From NCBI RefSeq assembly GCF_001424835.1, contig NZ_LMCQ01000002.1, positions 152,156-216,155 of the forward strand: 64,000 bases of DNA, given 5' to 3'. The stretch comes from Variovorax sp. Root318D1 (GTDB taxonomy: Bacteria > Pseudomonadota > Gammaproteobacteria > Burkholderiales > Burkholderiaceae_C). Position 1 is the first letter of the stretch; each line of letters opens with the position of its first letter. The position numbers and the translations under genes were made by a program. The notes beneath the pieces were generated by a model. That model was not told the DNA's origin, searched no databases, and was given only the letters and a program-made list of their open reading frames with translations. Of the stretch, positions 32,129-41,016 are shown in pieces.

Positions 32129-32875
32129 ATGTCTTCCCCCAAAGTGATCTTCGGCTTCCATGCCGTGGGCGTGCGCATCAAGACCGCGCCCAAATCGGTG
32201 CTCGAAGTGATGTTCGACACCAGCCGGCGCGATGCGCGCATGAAACAGTTCATCGCACGCGCGCAGGAAGCCGGCGTGCGGCTGGTCGAGGCCGACGGCC
32301 TCCGGCTCGCCAAGCTCAGCGGCAGCCATGGCCACCAGGGCGTGGTGGCCCGGGTCGAACCCATCGCGCAGGTCCGCTCGCTTGACGAATTGCTCGAAGG
32401 CCTCGAGGAGGCCGGCACCGTGCCCCTGTTGCTGGTGCTCGACGGCGTGACCGATCCGCACAACCTCGGCGCCTGCCTGCGCGTGGCCGACGGTGCCGGG
32501 GCGCATGCGGTCATCGCCCCCAAGGACCATGCAGCCGGCATCAACGCGACGGTCGCCAAGGTGGCGAGCGGCGCCGCGGAAACCGTGCCGTACTTCATGG
32601 TGACCAACCTGGCGCGCACGCTGAACGAACTCAAGGAACGCAGCATCTGGTGCGTCGGCACGAGCGACGATGCGCCCGGCACCCTCTACCAGAGCGACTT
32701 CAAGCGGCCGCTGGCGCTTGTGCTCGGCGCCGAAGGCGAGGGCATGCGGCAGCTCACCCGCAAGACCTGCGACGAGCTGGTGAGCATTCCGATGGCGGGT
32801 GCAGTCGAGAGCCTGAACGTTTCCGTGGCCAGCGGGATATGCCTCTATGAGGCGATGCGGCAGCGCGGCGCCTGA
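32129..32875 (+). CDS. rlmB: 23S rRNA 2'-O-methyltransferase RlmB
   Basis: SPOUT/TrmH-family enzyme methylating G2251 in E. coli 23S rRNA. 248 residues: an N-terminal L30e-like substrate-binding domain (FGFHAVGV start) and the knotted catalytic domain with DPHNLGACLR, LGAEGEGMR and SLNVSVASG motifs. Convergent with the flavin oxidoreductase gene 10 bases downstream. Confidence 0.93.
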   Translation: MSSPKVIFGFHAVGVRIKTAPKSVLEVMFDTSRRDARMKQFIARAQEAGVRLVEADGLRLAKLSGSHGHQGVVARVEPIAQVRSLDELLEGLEEAGTVPLLLVLDGVTDPHNLGACLRVADGAGAHAVIAPKDHAAGINATVAKVASGAAETVPYFMVTNLARTLNELKERSIWCVGTSDDAPGTLYQSDFKRPLALVLGAEGEGMRQLTRKTCDELVSIPMAGAVESLNVSVASGICLYEAMRQRGA

Positions 32876-32885
32876 AGACGCGCTG

Positions 32886-34094
32886 CTAGCCCCTGGGCAA
32901 GGGGCTGGCCTTGCGGTGGAAGTACACGAGTTCCGCCATGCGCCGCATCTGCGGCGTACCCAGCAGGCGGTTGAACATCCAATCGCTCTGGAAATGATCG
33001 AAAGCCCAGCGCAACGCGCGCTTGAGCCGGAAGCGCGGATAGCTGCGCGCGAACCAGCTCGCCGGGTCTTCCACCTCGCCACGGACGAACTGTGCAATGG
33101 CCTCGCCGGCGCGCTCGCCGTGCTGGAGCGCCGTATGAATGCCGCCGGCCGTGACCGGCGACACCATGCCGGCCGCATCGCCCACCAGCAGCGCGCGTTC
33201 GCGTGCGACCACGGGCAGCACGCCGCCGCACGGAATCATTCCCGCGCGAATCGCCACGGGCGGCGCATCGCCGGGCGAGACGACCGAGGCAATCTTTTGC
33301 AGTAGCGGGTCGATCCGAAGCCCCGACGCCGCCTGCGTACCCATTCGGCGTGCGAGGCCAATCTGGCTCACGCCGACGCCGTCGAGCGCCCATCCGATGT
33401 AGCCCGGCGCCAGTTGGCGGTCGACGAAGCAATGCAGAAAGCCGGGCGCCATGCGCGCGCCCCGGTATTCATGCTCGATGCCGTAGAGAAAGCGCGTGTT
33501 GCGCGACAGCCCAAGGGCCTTGGCAACGCGCGAATGCGGGCCGTCTGCTCCCACGATGTAGCGGGCTGAAATGCAGGTGCCTCGGCAAGGGCCGTGGGCC
33601 AGCGGGATCTCCCAGCGGTCATTCATCCACAGCGCCTGTTCGAACAGCGCACCAAGCTGCACGTCAACCCCACTGGCACGGGCGGAATCGACCATCCAGT
33701 CGAGCAGGGCGGGCGCGTCGGTGGCCCAGAACCAATATCCCGGCGCGTGCAGGTCCACATGGCGCATGTCGGGCGCATAGAGCCGCACGCCGTCGATGCG
33801 GCGCACCAGGGCGGGCGGCACTTCCGCGAGCCAGGGCACAGTGTCGACCGCATCCTTGACGATGATCCCGGTGGTGTGGAGCTTGGCGCCGGCGCTGGAC
33901 TTTTTCTCCAGCACCATCACGCGGAGCCCGGCCAATGCAGCGGCGCGGGCGCAGGCCAGCCCTGCGAAGCTCGCTCCGACCACGAGCAGGTCGACCACGG
34001 TATTCGAGCTGCGCTCCCCGACCGCCGGAGGGGCAGGGCAGGCGGCGAAAAAGGGAGGGGTGTCGAGGCGAGAAAAGGAACTTGAAGCGGACAT
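32886..34094 (-). CDS. FAD-dependent geranylgeranyl-reductase-like oxidoreductase
   Basis: 402 residues. A Rossmann FAD site lies near residue 35 (LLVVGASFAGLACARAA), and the second FAD motif LLVGDAAGMVSP is near residue 290. This fits the NAD(P)/FAD-dependent geranylgeranyl reductase/halogenase-like group acting on hydrophobic or polyketide substrates. An earlier ATG nine codons upstream is possible. Substrate unknown; no linked pathway is visible. Confidence 0.82.
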   Translation of the reverse strand: MSASSSFSRLDTPPFFAACPAPPAVGERSSNTVVDLLVVGASFAGLACARAAALAGLRVMVLEKKSSAGAKLHTTGIIVKDAVDTVPWLAEVPPALVRRIDGVRLYAPDMRHVDLHAPGYWFWATDAPALLDWMVDSARASGVDVQLGALFEQALWMNDRWEIPLAHGPCRGTCISARYIVGADGPHSRVAKALGLSRNTRFLYGIEHEYRGARMAPGFLHCFVDRQLAPGYIGWALDGVGVSQIGLARRMGTQAASGLRIDPLLQKIASVVSPGDAPPVAIRAGMIPCGGVLPVVARERALLVGDAAGMVSPVTAGGIHTALQHGERAGEAIAQFVRGEVEDPASWFARSYPRFRLKRALRWAFDHFQSDWMFNRLLGTPQMRRMAELVYFHRKASPLPRG

Positions 34095-34204
34095 GGGCGA
34101 GCTGACTTTGGCGTTGTGCACCGCGACTTGCGGTGCGCACGCGAAAGTTAGCTACGCCATGTGCGCGTGGCGTGAAGCCTGTGTGAACTCGAAGCGCGAC
34201 GGCT

Positions 34205-34375
34205 TCAGGACGGGTCTTTGCTGCGCGTGCGCGCCACCGCGCTGAAGATGCCAATGCCCAGGATGATGAGCGCGCCGATGCCGATGTAGAGCGTGGGCAC
34301 GCCGGCCACCGAAGCGCCCCAGGCGACGCCAGCCAGGAAAATCAAAAAACCGATCATGTAGAGCGCAAAGGACAT
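34205..34375 (-). CDS. 56-residue membrane protein
   Basis: Short gene preceded by GGGGGAA 6 bases before ATG. The product is almost all hydrophobic, with two helices (about 2-22 and 29-47), and ends in a basic tail (ARTRSKDPS). Start, ribosome site and positive-inside tail support a real gene. No function is recognised. Confidence 0.65.
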   Translation of the reverse strand: MSFALYMIGFLIFLAGVAWGASVAGVPTLYIGIGALIILGIGIFSAVARTRSKDPS

Positions 34376-34489
34376 GCTTGTTCCCCCGGAAGCTTTGGAT
34401 GCCTTGCAGTATCCCGGGCGATGCCGTGGCCAGCAGAGGCCGTCGTCCCCAGTCGCTGTGGGAACTTACCTACTGCTGCTCGTGCGCCT

Positions 34490-34830
34490 TCATGCCGGGG
34501 AAGCGACCAGCAGGTAGCGGCAGCCGGTGCGGCCGAGCGCTTTGAAGACCAGCGGCCGATCGACGCCGAAATCCAGGCAATCACCAGTCGCCAGTTCGAA
34601 TCGCTCGTCGCCGTAGTCCACCCGCAGCAGCGCGCCTTCGAGCATCCACAGGCATTGCCGATACGGCTTGCCGCTCCACCGCGGATAGCCGAGCTGCGCC
34701 GAGCGCGGCAGTTCGATCTCGACCATCTCGACACCGCTGGCGGCGTCGCGCTCCGCGACCTGGCGCCGCAGGTAACCGGCCTCGGGATCGCGCCACACTT
34801 CTCCTATATTGGACGATCTATTCAGAACGT
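34490..34830 (-). pseudogene. Beheaded XRE/cupin regulator, cupin half only
   Basis: About 100 residues matching the C-terminal cupin half of HTH-cupin regulators: WRDPEAGYLRR, SGVEMVEIELP, the barrel strands around CLWMLEGALLRVDYG, and FGVDRPLVF. The helix-turn-helix half normally encoded upstream is absent: the sequence there is the promoter and body of the divergent acetyltransferase gene. The only nearby start is a GTG at 34796-34798 with an AGGAG just 2 bases away. It is either a remnant or a minimal cupin of about 102 residues. Confidence 0.65.
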
Positions 34831-34858
34831 AATCCGTCGCTTGTCGAAAGGAACACCC

Positions 34859-35380
34859 ATGCGCCTGATCCCCTGCACCGAAGAAGCCCACGCGGGCGCC
34901 ATCCTCGCCATCCTTAACGAAGCCATCGTCAATTCGACGGCACTTTACGACTACAAGCCGCGCACGCCAGAGAGCATGGCCGCGTGGTTCGCCACCAAGT
35001 GCGCCAACGGGTTTCCAGTGATCGGCGCGGAAGACGACAACGGCAAGCTGCTGGGTTTTGCAAGCTACGGCGCCTTCCGCGCCTTTCCCGCCTACAAGTA
35101 CACGGTGGAGCATTCGGTGTACGTCGAGGCCGGCCACCGCGGCGCGGGCCTGGGCCGCACGCTCATGGAGGCGATCATTGCCGAGGCGGTTGCGCGCGAC
35201 GTGCATGTCATGGTCGGCGCAATCGACGCCGCGAACGCGGGCAGCATCGGCCTGCACGAGCGGCTGGGCTTCGAACATGCCGGCACAGTGCGGCAGGCCG
35301 GATTCAAGTTCGGACGCTGGCTCGACGTGGCTTTCTACCAGCGCATTCTCTCGACGCCGCTGAATCCGGTCGACGGTTAG
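34859..35380 (+). CDS. GNAT acetyltransferase, phosphinothricin-acetyltransferase-like
   Basis: 173 residues. Typical of the Pat/Bar/YncA group: ILNEAIVNSTALYDY near the N-terminus, acetyl-CoA loop HRGAGLGRTLM near 98-108, and the GAIDAANAGSIGLHERLGF segment. These enzymes acetylate amino groups of methionine derivatives or phosphinothricin. GAAAGGA precedes the ATG. The frame is open upstream, but that part is antisense to the cupin remnant. Probably the former partner of that regulator. Confidence 0.88.
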   Translation: MRLIPCTEEAHAGAILAILNEAIVNSTALYDYKPRTPESMAAWFATKCANGFPVIGAEDDNGKLLGFASYGAFRAFPAYKYTVEHSVYVEAGHRGAGLGRTLMEAIIAEAVARDVHVMVGAIDAANAGSIGLHERLGFEHAGTVRQAGFKFGRWLDVAFYQRILSTPLNPVDG

Positions 35381-35389
35381 GCGACGGGC

Positions 35390-36355
35390 TCAGGCCGGGT
35401 CTTCGGCGCTGGCCCGATCCAGCATCTGGATGGTGCCCGCATCGAGCTTCAGCTGGGTGGCCACCACCAGCTCCTCCAACTGCGCGATGGAGCTGGCGCT
35501 GGCGATTGGCGCCGTGATCGAGGGCCGCGCGATCTGCCATGCAATGGCCACCTGGCCCGGCTTGGCGTTGTACTGCTGCGCGACCTTGTCGAGCGCTTCG
35601 AGGATGCGAAGGCCGCGCGGGTTCAGATACTTCTTGGTGGTGTTGGCGCCGCGCGCGCTCTTGGAAGCATCGGCGTCGGTGCGGTACTTGCCGGTCAGGA
35701 AGCCTGCGGCCAGTGCATAGAAATTGATGACGCCCACTTCGCGCTTCACGCACAGCGGCTCCAGCGCATCTTCGAACACTGCGCGGTCGTAGAGGTTGTA
35801 GAGCGGCTGCAGGCTTTCGTAGCGCGCAATGCCGAGCCGTTCTGAGATGTCGAGAGCCTCGGCCAGTCGCGGTGCGCTGTAGTTCGAGGCGCCGATCGCG
35901 CGCACCTTGCCGGCTTTGATGAGATCGTCGAAGGCGCCCAGCGAGTCTTCGAGCGGCGTGGCGGCATCGTCGTCGTGCGACTGGTACAGGTCGATGAAAT
36001 CCGTCTGCAAGCGCTTGAGCGAAGCTTCCACCGCTTCGCGGATGTAGGCCGGCGAGAGGCCCGACTTGCCTTCGCCCATCGGCTTGCCGACCTTGGTGGC
36101 CAGCACCACGCGGTTGCGCTTGCCGCTTTGCTTGAGCCACTTGCCGATGATGGTCTCGGACTCGCCGCCTGTGTGGCCCGGCACCCAGCTCGAATAGACG
36201 TCGGCGGTGTCGACGAAGTTGAATCCGGCATCGAGCCAGGCGTCGAGCAGGCGGAACGAGGTGGCTTCGTCCACCGTCCAGCCGAACACGTTGCCGCCGA
36301 AGGCGAGGGGCGAAACCAGGAGGCCGGAGCGGCCGAGGGTGCGGAGTTGCGACAT
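35390..36355 (-). CDS. Aldo/keto reductase
   Basis: 321 residues, TIM-barrel NADPH-dependent oxidoreductase. The catalytic tetrad region is visible: Asp in FNFVDTADVYSSW, Lys in VLATKVGKP and His in DLYQSHDDD. The C-terminal cofactor site includes PSITAPIASASS. Close to the YajO/YhdN-type subgroup; natural substrate unknown. Convergent with the acetyltransferase gene, 10 bases apart. Confidence 0.9.
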   Translation of the reverse strand: MSQLRTLGRSGLLVSPLAFGGNVFGWTVDEATSFRLLDAWLDAGFNFVDTADVYSSWVPGHTGGESETIIGKWLKQSGKRNRVVLATKVGKPMGEGKSGLSPAYIREAVEASLKRLQTDFIDLYQSHDDDAATPLEDSLGAFDDLIKAGKVRAIGASNYSAPRLAEALDISERLGIARYESLQPLYNLYDRAVFEDALEPLCVKREVGVINFYALAAGFLTGKYRTDADASKSARGANTTKKYLNPRGLRILEALDKVAQQYNAKPGQVAIAWQIARPSITAPIASASSIAQLEELVVATQLKLDAGTIQMLDRASAEDPA

Positions 36356-36383
36356 GAAGTTGTTTCCCTAAAGAGAGCGAGGA

Positions 36384-36992
36384 TCAGACGAAGCCCACGG
36401 CGCCGAGCAGCGCACCCGCGCCCAGCAGCCAGAGCAGGTGGACGCGCGTGCGCCAGACGATAAGCGCGGCCACCGCGCTCAGCAGCCACAGATGCCATGC
36501 GGGCGCATCGCCGGCATGGTTACCCGCCGCCAGCACCCAGCCGGTGGCGATGAGCAGGCCGACCACCACCGGCGCCATGCCCTGCTTGAAGGCGCGCACG
36601 CCGCGCCGGTCGCGGTTGCGATGCCCCCAGCGCGTGGCAAGGTAGGTGAGGGTGGTGCTCGGCAGCATGATGCCGAGCATGGTGACCAGGAGCCCGAAGA
36701 AGCCGAGCAGCCAGGCGCCCGGCCCGGCGCCAATGCCGCCGCCGGCGTTGAGCCCGACGTTCCAGCCCATCAGCGCGACGAAGAGCACGTTCGGTCCCGG
36801 CGCAGCCTGGGCGATGGCGACCGACGAACTGAACTGCGCGTCGGTGAGCCAGCCATGCTGCGCGACCAGGTAGCGGTGCATGTCTGGAACGGTGGTGATG
36901 GCGCCGCTGATCGACAGCAGCGAGAGCAGCATGTATTGGCCGAAGAGCGCGAGCCAGTCATGCCATTGCATGGCGATGGCAATGTGGCTCAT
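36384..36992 (-). CDS. Chromate transporter, second half-size subunit
   Basis: 202 residues, five to six membrane helices; CHR-family motif AQAAPGPNVLFVALMGW near residues 55-70. Half-size (about 200-residue) CHR proteins occur in pairs and together replace the full-length ChrA, exporting chromate or related anions. Its ATG overlaps the stop of the partner gene by 4 bases. Confidence 0.88.
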   Translation of the reverse strand: MSHIAIAMQWHDWLALFGQYMLLSLLSISGAITTVPDMHRYLVAQHGWLTDAQFSSSVAIAQAAPGPNVLFVALMGWNVGLNAGGGIGAGPGAWLLGFFGLLVTMLGIMLPSTTLTYLATRWGHRNRDRRGVRAFKQGMAPVVVGLLIATGWVLAAGNHAGDAPAWHLWLLSAVAALIVWRTRVHLLWLLGAGALLGAVGFV

Positions 36993-37579
36993 GGGCTAAT
37001 CCTCCGCCAGGTCCATGCGCAAGCCACGCCGCCCACTGCCAGCAGCACCCAGCCCAGCGGCATCTTGAAGATGGCGATGGCGCCGAACACCAGCGCGACG
37101 AACGCCAGGCAGGTGGCAAAGCCCAACGGGTGCTTGCGCAGTTGTGGAATCAGCTTGATGCCGGTGGCGGCGATCAGCCCGCCCGATACCGCGCCCATAC
37201 CGCGCAGCGCCGCCGCCACCTGCGGGTTGGCGGCGTAGTGGGCGTAGAGCACGGCCAGCACCAAAATGACCACCAGCGGTATCGCGAGCATGCCGGCCAC
37301 CGCGGCAATTGCGCCGCGCAGGCCGAAGTAGCGGTCTCCGATCATCAAGGCCAGGTTGATCACGTTCGGGCCCGGCATGACCTGGGCCACTGCCCAGTCC
37401 TCGAGAAACTGCTCAGGCGTGAGCCAGCGCTTTTTCTCGACCATCTCGCGCTGGACGATGGCCAGCACGCCACCGAATCCTTGCAGCGCAAGCCAGGTGA
37501 ATGAAATAAAAAGGTCGCGTGGCGACGTCGGTTGCGGCGGGGTGGTCGGCGCTGCCGCGCCTGGAGGGGACGGATGCAT
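36989..37579 (-). CDS. Chromate transporter, first half-size subunit
   Basis: 196 residues from the ATG before HPSPPGAAA. A Pro-rich N-terminus precedes the CHR domain: FGGVLAIVQREMVEKKRWL, AQVMPGPNVINLALMIG and several membrane helices. It forms a pair with the following gene. A GATAAT hexamer on the minus strand (37589-37594) lies 9 bases before the start, so the leader is very short or absent. Confidence 0.88.
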   Translation of the reverse strand: MHPSPPGAAAPTTPPQPTSPRDLFISFTWLALQGFGGVLAIVQREMVEKKRWLTPEQFLEDWAVAQVMPGPNVINLALMIGDRYFGLRGAIAAVAGMLAIPLVVILVLAVLYAHYAANPQVAAALRGMGAVSGGLIAATGIKLIPQLRKHPLGFATCLAFVALVFGAIAIFKMPLGWVLLAVGGVACAWTWRRISP

Positions 37580-37661
37580 GTGCGAGCGATTATCGTAGCC
37601 ATGCCTGCAATGTGCCGGGCATCGGGCTGACATGCCCCTGCATCACTCGACGGGAGACTCC

Positions 37662-38585
37662 ATGGTCATGCAACTTCGCGCGCTGTTCGATCTCTGCAAG
37701 GAGGCGGTCGCGTCGTGGTCGAACGACTACGCGCCCAGCATGGGCGCGGCGCTGGCCTACTACACGGTGTTCTCGATTGCACCGCTGCTGCTGATCGTGA
37801 TTGCCGTGGCGGGGCTGGTGTTCGGCCAGGAGGCCGCGCGCGGCGAGATCTTCCTGCAGCTTTCCGACCTCATGGGCGCGCAGGGCGCCGCCGCGGTGCA
37901 GGGCATGCTGCAAGCGGTCAACAAGCCGGCCGAAGGCATCGTGGCCACCTTGGCCGGCGTCGGCCTGCTGGTGATCGGCGCGACCACGGTCTTCGGCGAG
38001 CTGCAGGATGCGCTGGACCGGATCTGGCGCGCGCCGGCACGCGCCAGGAACAAGGGCCTGTTCACGCTGCTGCGCGTGCGGCTGCTGTCGTTCACCATGA
38101 TCATGGGCATCGGCTTCCTGCTCATGGTGTCGCTGGTGGCAAGCGCAGCGCTGGCGGCGCTCGGCAAGTGGTGGTCGCCGGTGTTCGGCGCCTGGGCCAC
38201 CCTCGCGCAGGCGGTGAACTTCGTCTTCAGTTTTGCCATGGTGACGGCGATCTTCGCGATGATCTACAAGATCATGCCGCGCGCCAAGGTGCAGTGGCGC
38301 GACGTGTGGGTGGGCGCCGCGGTCACGGCGCTGCTCTTCACGGTCGGCAAGCACCTCATCGGCCTCTACATCGGCAAGAGCAGCGTGGCCTCGGGCTACG
38401 GCGCCGCGGGCTCGTTGGTGGTGGTGCTGGTGTGGGTGTACTACTCGGCGCAGATCTTTCTCCTGGGCGCCGAGTTCACCTGGGTCTATGCCAAGACCTA
38501 TGGCTCGCTCAAGCATGCCAAGGACAGCGGCGAAGCGGCCAACCCATCGCCGACGCGCGAGGCGCCGCTGCCCCGAAAGGACTAG
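37662..38585 (+). CDS. YihY/BrkB-family inner membrane protein
   Basis: 307 residues, about six membrane helices. Family signature NDYAPSMGAALAYYTVFSIA near the N-terminus, with SGYGAAGSLVVVLVWVYYS near the C-terminus. Once called RNase BN by error; now seen as a transporter-like family of unknown substrate. The ATG at 37662 has a GGGAG site; an upstream ATG (37632) is less likely. Its TAG stop shares CTAG with the convergent next gene. Confidence 0.88.
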   Translation: MVMQLRALFDLCKEAVASWSNDYAPSMGAALAYYTVFSIAPLLLIVIAVAGLVFGQEAARGEIFLQLSDLMGAQGAAAVQGMLQAVNKPAEGIVATLAGVGLLVIGATTVFGELQDALDRIWRAPARARNKGLFTLLRVRLLSFTMIMGIGFLLMVSLVASAALAALGKWWSPVFGAWATLAQAVNFVFSFAMVTAIFAMIYKIMPRAKVQWRDVWVGAAVTALLFTVGKHLIGLYIGKSSVASGYGAAGSLVVVLVWVYYSAQIFLLGAEFTWVYAKTYGSLKHAKDSGEAANPSPTREAPLPRKD

Positions 38586-39133
38586 CCCGCGAAGCCGCCT
38601 TCGTCCAGGAAGCGCTGCTCCTCCGCCGTGGTGGCGCGGCCGAGCAGCGCGTTGCGGTGCGGAAACCGGCCGAAGCGCGCAACGATGTCCCGGTGCAAGA
38701 CCGCAAAGCGCTGGGTGTTGGCATCGAGCGCGGCGTTCAGCTCGACCGAGCGCTCCTGGTCCGCCAGCAATTCGGAGTGCATGAAGGGCAGGTAGAAGAA
38801 GCGCCGGAGCGCTTCGTCGATCTGGAAGTCGAGGCCCGCCTCGATGGCTTCCCGGGCGACGGCCCGCGCCTTGAGATCGGTCGCGAATGCGCGCGCGTGG
38901 CCGCGAAAGGTGTTGCGCGGAAACTGATCAAGCAGCACCAGCAGGGCCAGCGCGCCTTCGGGCTCCTTGGCCCAATGGTCGAGTTCGCCTCGGGCGGCCG
39001 CTTCGTGCGCGGCGAGAAAGCGCGCGCGGAACTCGGCATCGAAAGCATCGTTCTTGGCAAACCAGCGTTCGGGTCCGGCGTTGCGCCAGAAGCTGACGAT
39101 GTCGCGGGCAGCGGGGAGGTGGGAAGAGGTCAT
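38582..39133 (-). CDS. DUF924 family protein
   Basis: 183 residues, soluble. DUF924 features include FWRNAGPERWFAKNDAFD at the N-terminus, LLDQFPRNTFRG near the middle and HRDIVARFGRFPHRN near the C-terminus. Predicted all-helical, TPR-like; function unknown. The open frame upstream is antisense to the CHRD gene and was not used. Confidence 0.88.
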   Translation of the reverse strand: MTSSHLPAARDIVSFWRNAGPERWFAKNDAFDAEFRARFLAAHEAAARGELDHWAKEPEGALALLVLLDQFPRNTFRGHARAFATDLKARAVAREAIEAGLDFQIDEALRRFFYLPFMHSELLADQERSVELNAALDANTQRFAVLHRDIVARFGRFPHRNALLGRATTAEEQRFLDEGGFAG

Positions 39134-39238
39134 CGCCGCATTTTCTTTCACCCCGCAAAGTCGCGGTGGTGGCCGACAACGCCTTGCGCCCAGGCTGCCT
39201 ATGCTGTAGCGGTCCTCATAACTCAGGAGATACAGCTC

Positions 39239-39688
39239 ATGAACCGATATGGCACCTTTTTGCGCGCAACCCTCATCGCCGGCGTGGCCACTGCCGCGCT
39301 CGCCGGTTGCGGAATGATGTCGAGGTCGAACACCGCGAGCTTCAGCGGCGCCATGAATGCCGCGAGCGAAGTGCCCCCCAACATGACGCGCGGCAGCGGC
39401 ATGGCGGAGGCCTGGCTCAACAAGGACACCAATGTCCTGAAGTACAAGATTACCTACACCGGCCTCAGCGGCCCGGCCACGGCAGGTCACTTCCACGGCC
39501 CTGCGGCAGCGGGAGCGAATGCCGGCGTAGTGCTGCCCTTTGCCAGAACAGAGAGCCCGATCGAAGGCCAAGCCACTCTCACGCCGGCGCAGGCGGCCGA
39601 CCTGATGTCGGGCAAGTGGTACGCCAACATCCACACTGCCGCCAATCCTGCGGGGGAAATCCGGGGACAGATGCTGCCCAAGATGTAA
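39239..39688 (+). CDS. CHRD-domain lipoprotein
   Basis: 149 residues: signal peptide with lipobox LAGC (Cys24), then one CHRD domain ending in GHFHGPAAAG, WYANIHTAANPAGEIRG. CHRD domains are beta-rich extracellular modules first seen in chordin; the bacterial role is unclear. CAGGAGA site 9 bases before the ATG. Confidence 0.88.
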   Translation: MNRYGTFLRATLIAGVATAALAGCGMMSRSNTASFSGAMNAASEVPPNMTRGSGMAEAWLNKDTNVLKYKITYTGLSGPATAGHFHGPAAAGANAGVVLPFARTESPIEGQATLTPAQAADLMSGKWYANIHTAANPAGEIRGQMLPKM

Positions 39689-39718
39689 GGCGGCTGGTCA
39701 GCTTGCGGCTGGGGCGCT

Positions 39719-39734
39719 GGTGTCAAATGACACC
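39719..39734. promoter_or_regulatory. Inverted repeat before the patatin gene
   Basis: Perfect 7-bp arms GGTGTCA/TGACACC separated by AA, ending 2 bases before the ATG. It resembles an operator and would cover the ribosome-loading region. Confidence 0.5.
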
Positions 39735-39736
39735 CT

Positions 39737-40942
39737 ATGACGACGAAGCCCCAGAAGACCCGGACCGACCGCAAGAACAACCCCAACAATTTCGAGGCGC
39801 GCCGCGACGACATGCGCGCCGCGCGCAAGGCCCTGGTGCTGCAGGGAGGAGGCGCGCTTGGCGCCTACCAGGCCGGCGTGTATGCCGCGCTCAGCGAAAC
39901 CGACTTGCAGCCGCACTGGATTGCCGGTGTATCGATTGGCGCGATCAACGCGGCGCTGATCGCGGGCAATGCGCCCGAGCAGCGGGTCGACCGGCTGCGC
40001 GAGTTCTGGCACCTGGTGTCCTCCGGACCGGCGCAGCGCCTGCCGGCCTGGCTGGGTGATCGCGCGACGCAAAACCAGTGGAGCGCCACGATGGCGTCGC
40101 TGGTGGGTATCCCGGGCTTCTTCGAACCCCGCTACTCGCCCGCATTGCTGTTGGGCGGCGCGGCGCCCCTTCTCAGCTACTACGACACCACGCCGCTCAA
40201 GCTCACGCTCGAGCGCCTGATCGACTTCGACCGCATCAACGCGTGCGAGGCGCGATTCAGTGTGGGCGCGGTCGATGTGCGCACCGGCAACTCGGTGTAC
40301 TTCGACAACACGCGCCAGCGCATCGGGCCGGAGCACATCATGGCCAGCGGCGCGCTGCCGCCAGGCTTCGCACCCGTCCACATCGACGGCGACGACTACT
40401 GGGATGGCGGCATCGTCTCGAACACGCCGCTGCAATACGTGCTCGACATCCATCCGCGCTCCGAGCCTCTGGTGGTGCTGCAGGTCGATCTTTTCAACGC
40501 ACGCGGCGAGATGCCGAGCACGCTGTCGGGCGTGATGGAGCGGCAGAAGGACATCACCTACTCGAGCCGCACCCGCATGAACACGGATGTGCTAGCCGCC
40601 AACCTGAATCTTCAGCAGGCGATTGCGGACCTGATCTCCAAGCTGCCCGTGCACCTGCGCAACGACCCTTCGGTGCTCGCGGTGCAGGCCGAGCTCACGC
40701 ACCATCCGATCGACATCTTTCACCTGATCTACCGCGACAAGCCCTACGAGATCGAAACGAAGGACTACGAGTTCTCGCGCGCCGCCGTCGAAGAGCACTG
40801 GGAAGCCGGCGCGCGCGACATGCGCAAGACACTGGCGCACCCCGAAGCCTTGCGCAGCGATGCCACGGTGAACGGCGTGACCACCTTCGACCTCGGCGAG
40901 CCCGGTTTGGGGCGTGTCAAGCGTCCCGGGCTGTCGCCCTGA
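39737..40942 (+). CDS. Patatin-like phospholipase/esterase
   Basis: 401 residues. Ser-Asp dyad hydrolase: oxyanion motif GGGALG at 37-42, nucleophile elbow GVSIG at 64-68 (Ser66) and Asp in YWDGG near 222. A DUF3734 C-terminal part follows. No signal peptide, so cytoplasmic. Located directly before 3-hydroxybutyrate dehydrogenase, which suggests activity on 3-hydroxybutyrate oligomers, polymers or their granule lipids; that is inference. Confidence 0.9.
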   Translation: MTTKPQKTRTDRKNNPNNFEARRDDMRAARKALVLQGGGALGAYQAGVYAALSETDLQPHWIAGVSIGAINAALIAGNAPEQRVDRLREFWHLVSSGPAQRLPAWLGDRATQNQWSATMASLVGIPGFFEPRYSPALLLGGAAPLLSYYDTTPLKLTLERLIDFDRINACEARFSVGAVDVRTGNSVYFDNTRQRIGPEHIMASGALPPGFAPVHIDGDDYWDGGIVSNTPLQYVLDIHPRSEPLVVLQVDLFNARGEMPSTLSGVMERQKDITYSSRTRMNTDVLAANLNLQQAIADLISKLPVHLRNDPSVLAVQAELTHHPIDIFHLIYRDKPYEIETKDYEFSRAAVEEHWEAGARDMRKTLAHPEALRSDATVNGVTTFDLGEPGLGRVKRPGLSP

Positions 40943-41016
40943 ACGCAAGGCGCGGCCCGCCCGGTTCTTGCATTCCCGTTTCCTTTCTTCACTTTCCAAT
41001 CCCGAGGACATTCACC

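Noticed and set aside
34801..34858. TTGGAC...TAATCC as the acetyltransferase promoter
   Set aside because: The spacer is only 15 bases and the -10 matches 3 of 6 positions; too weak to list as a feature.
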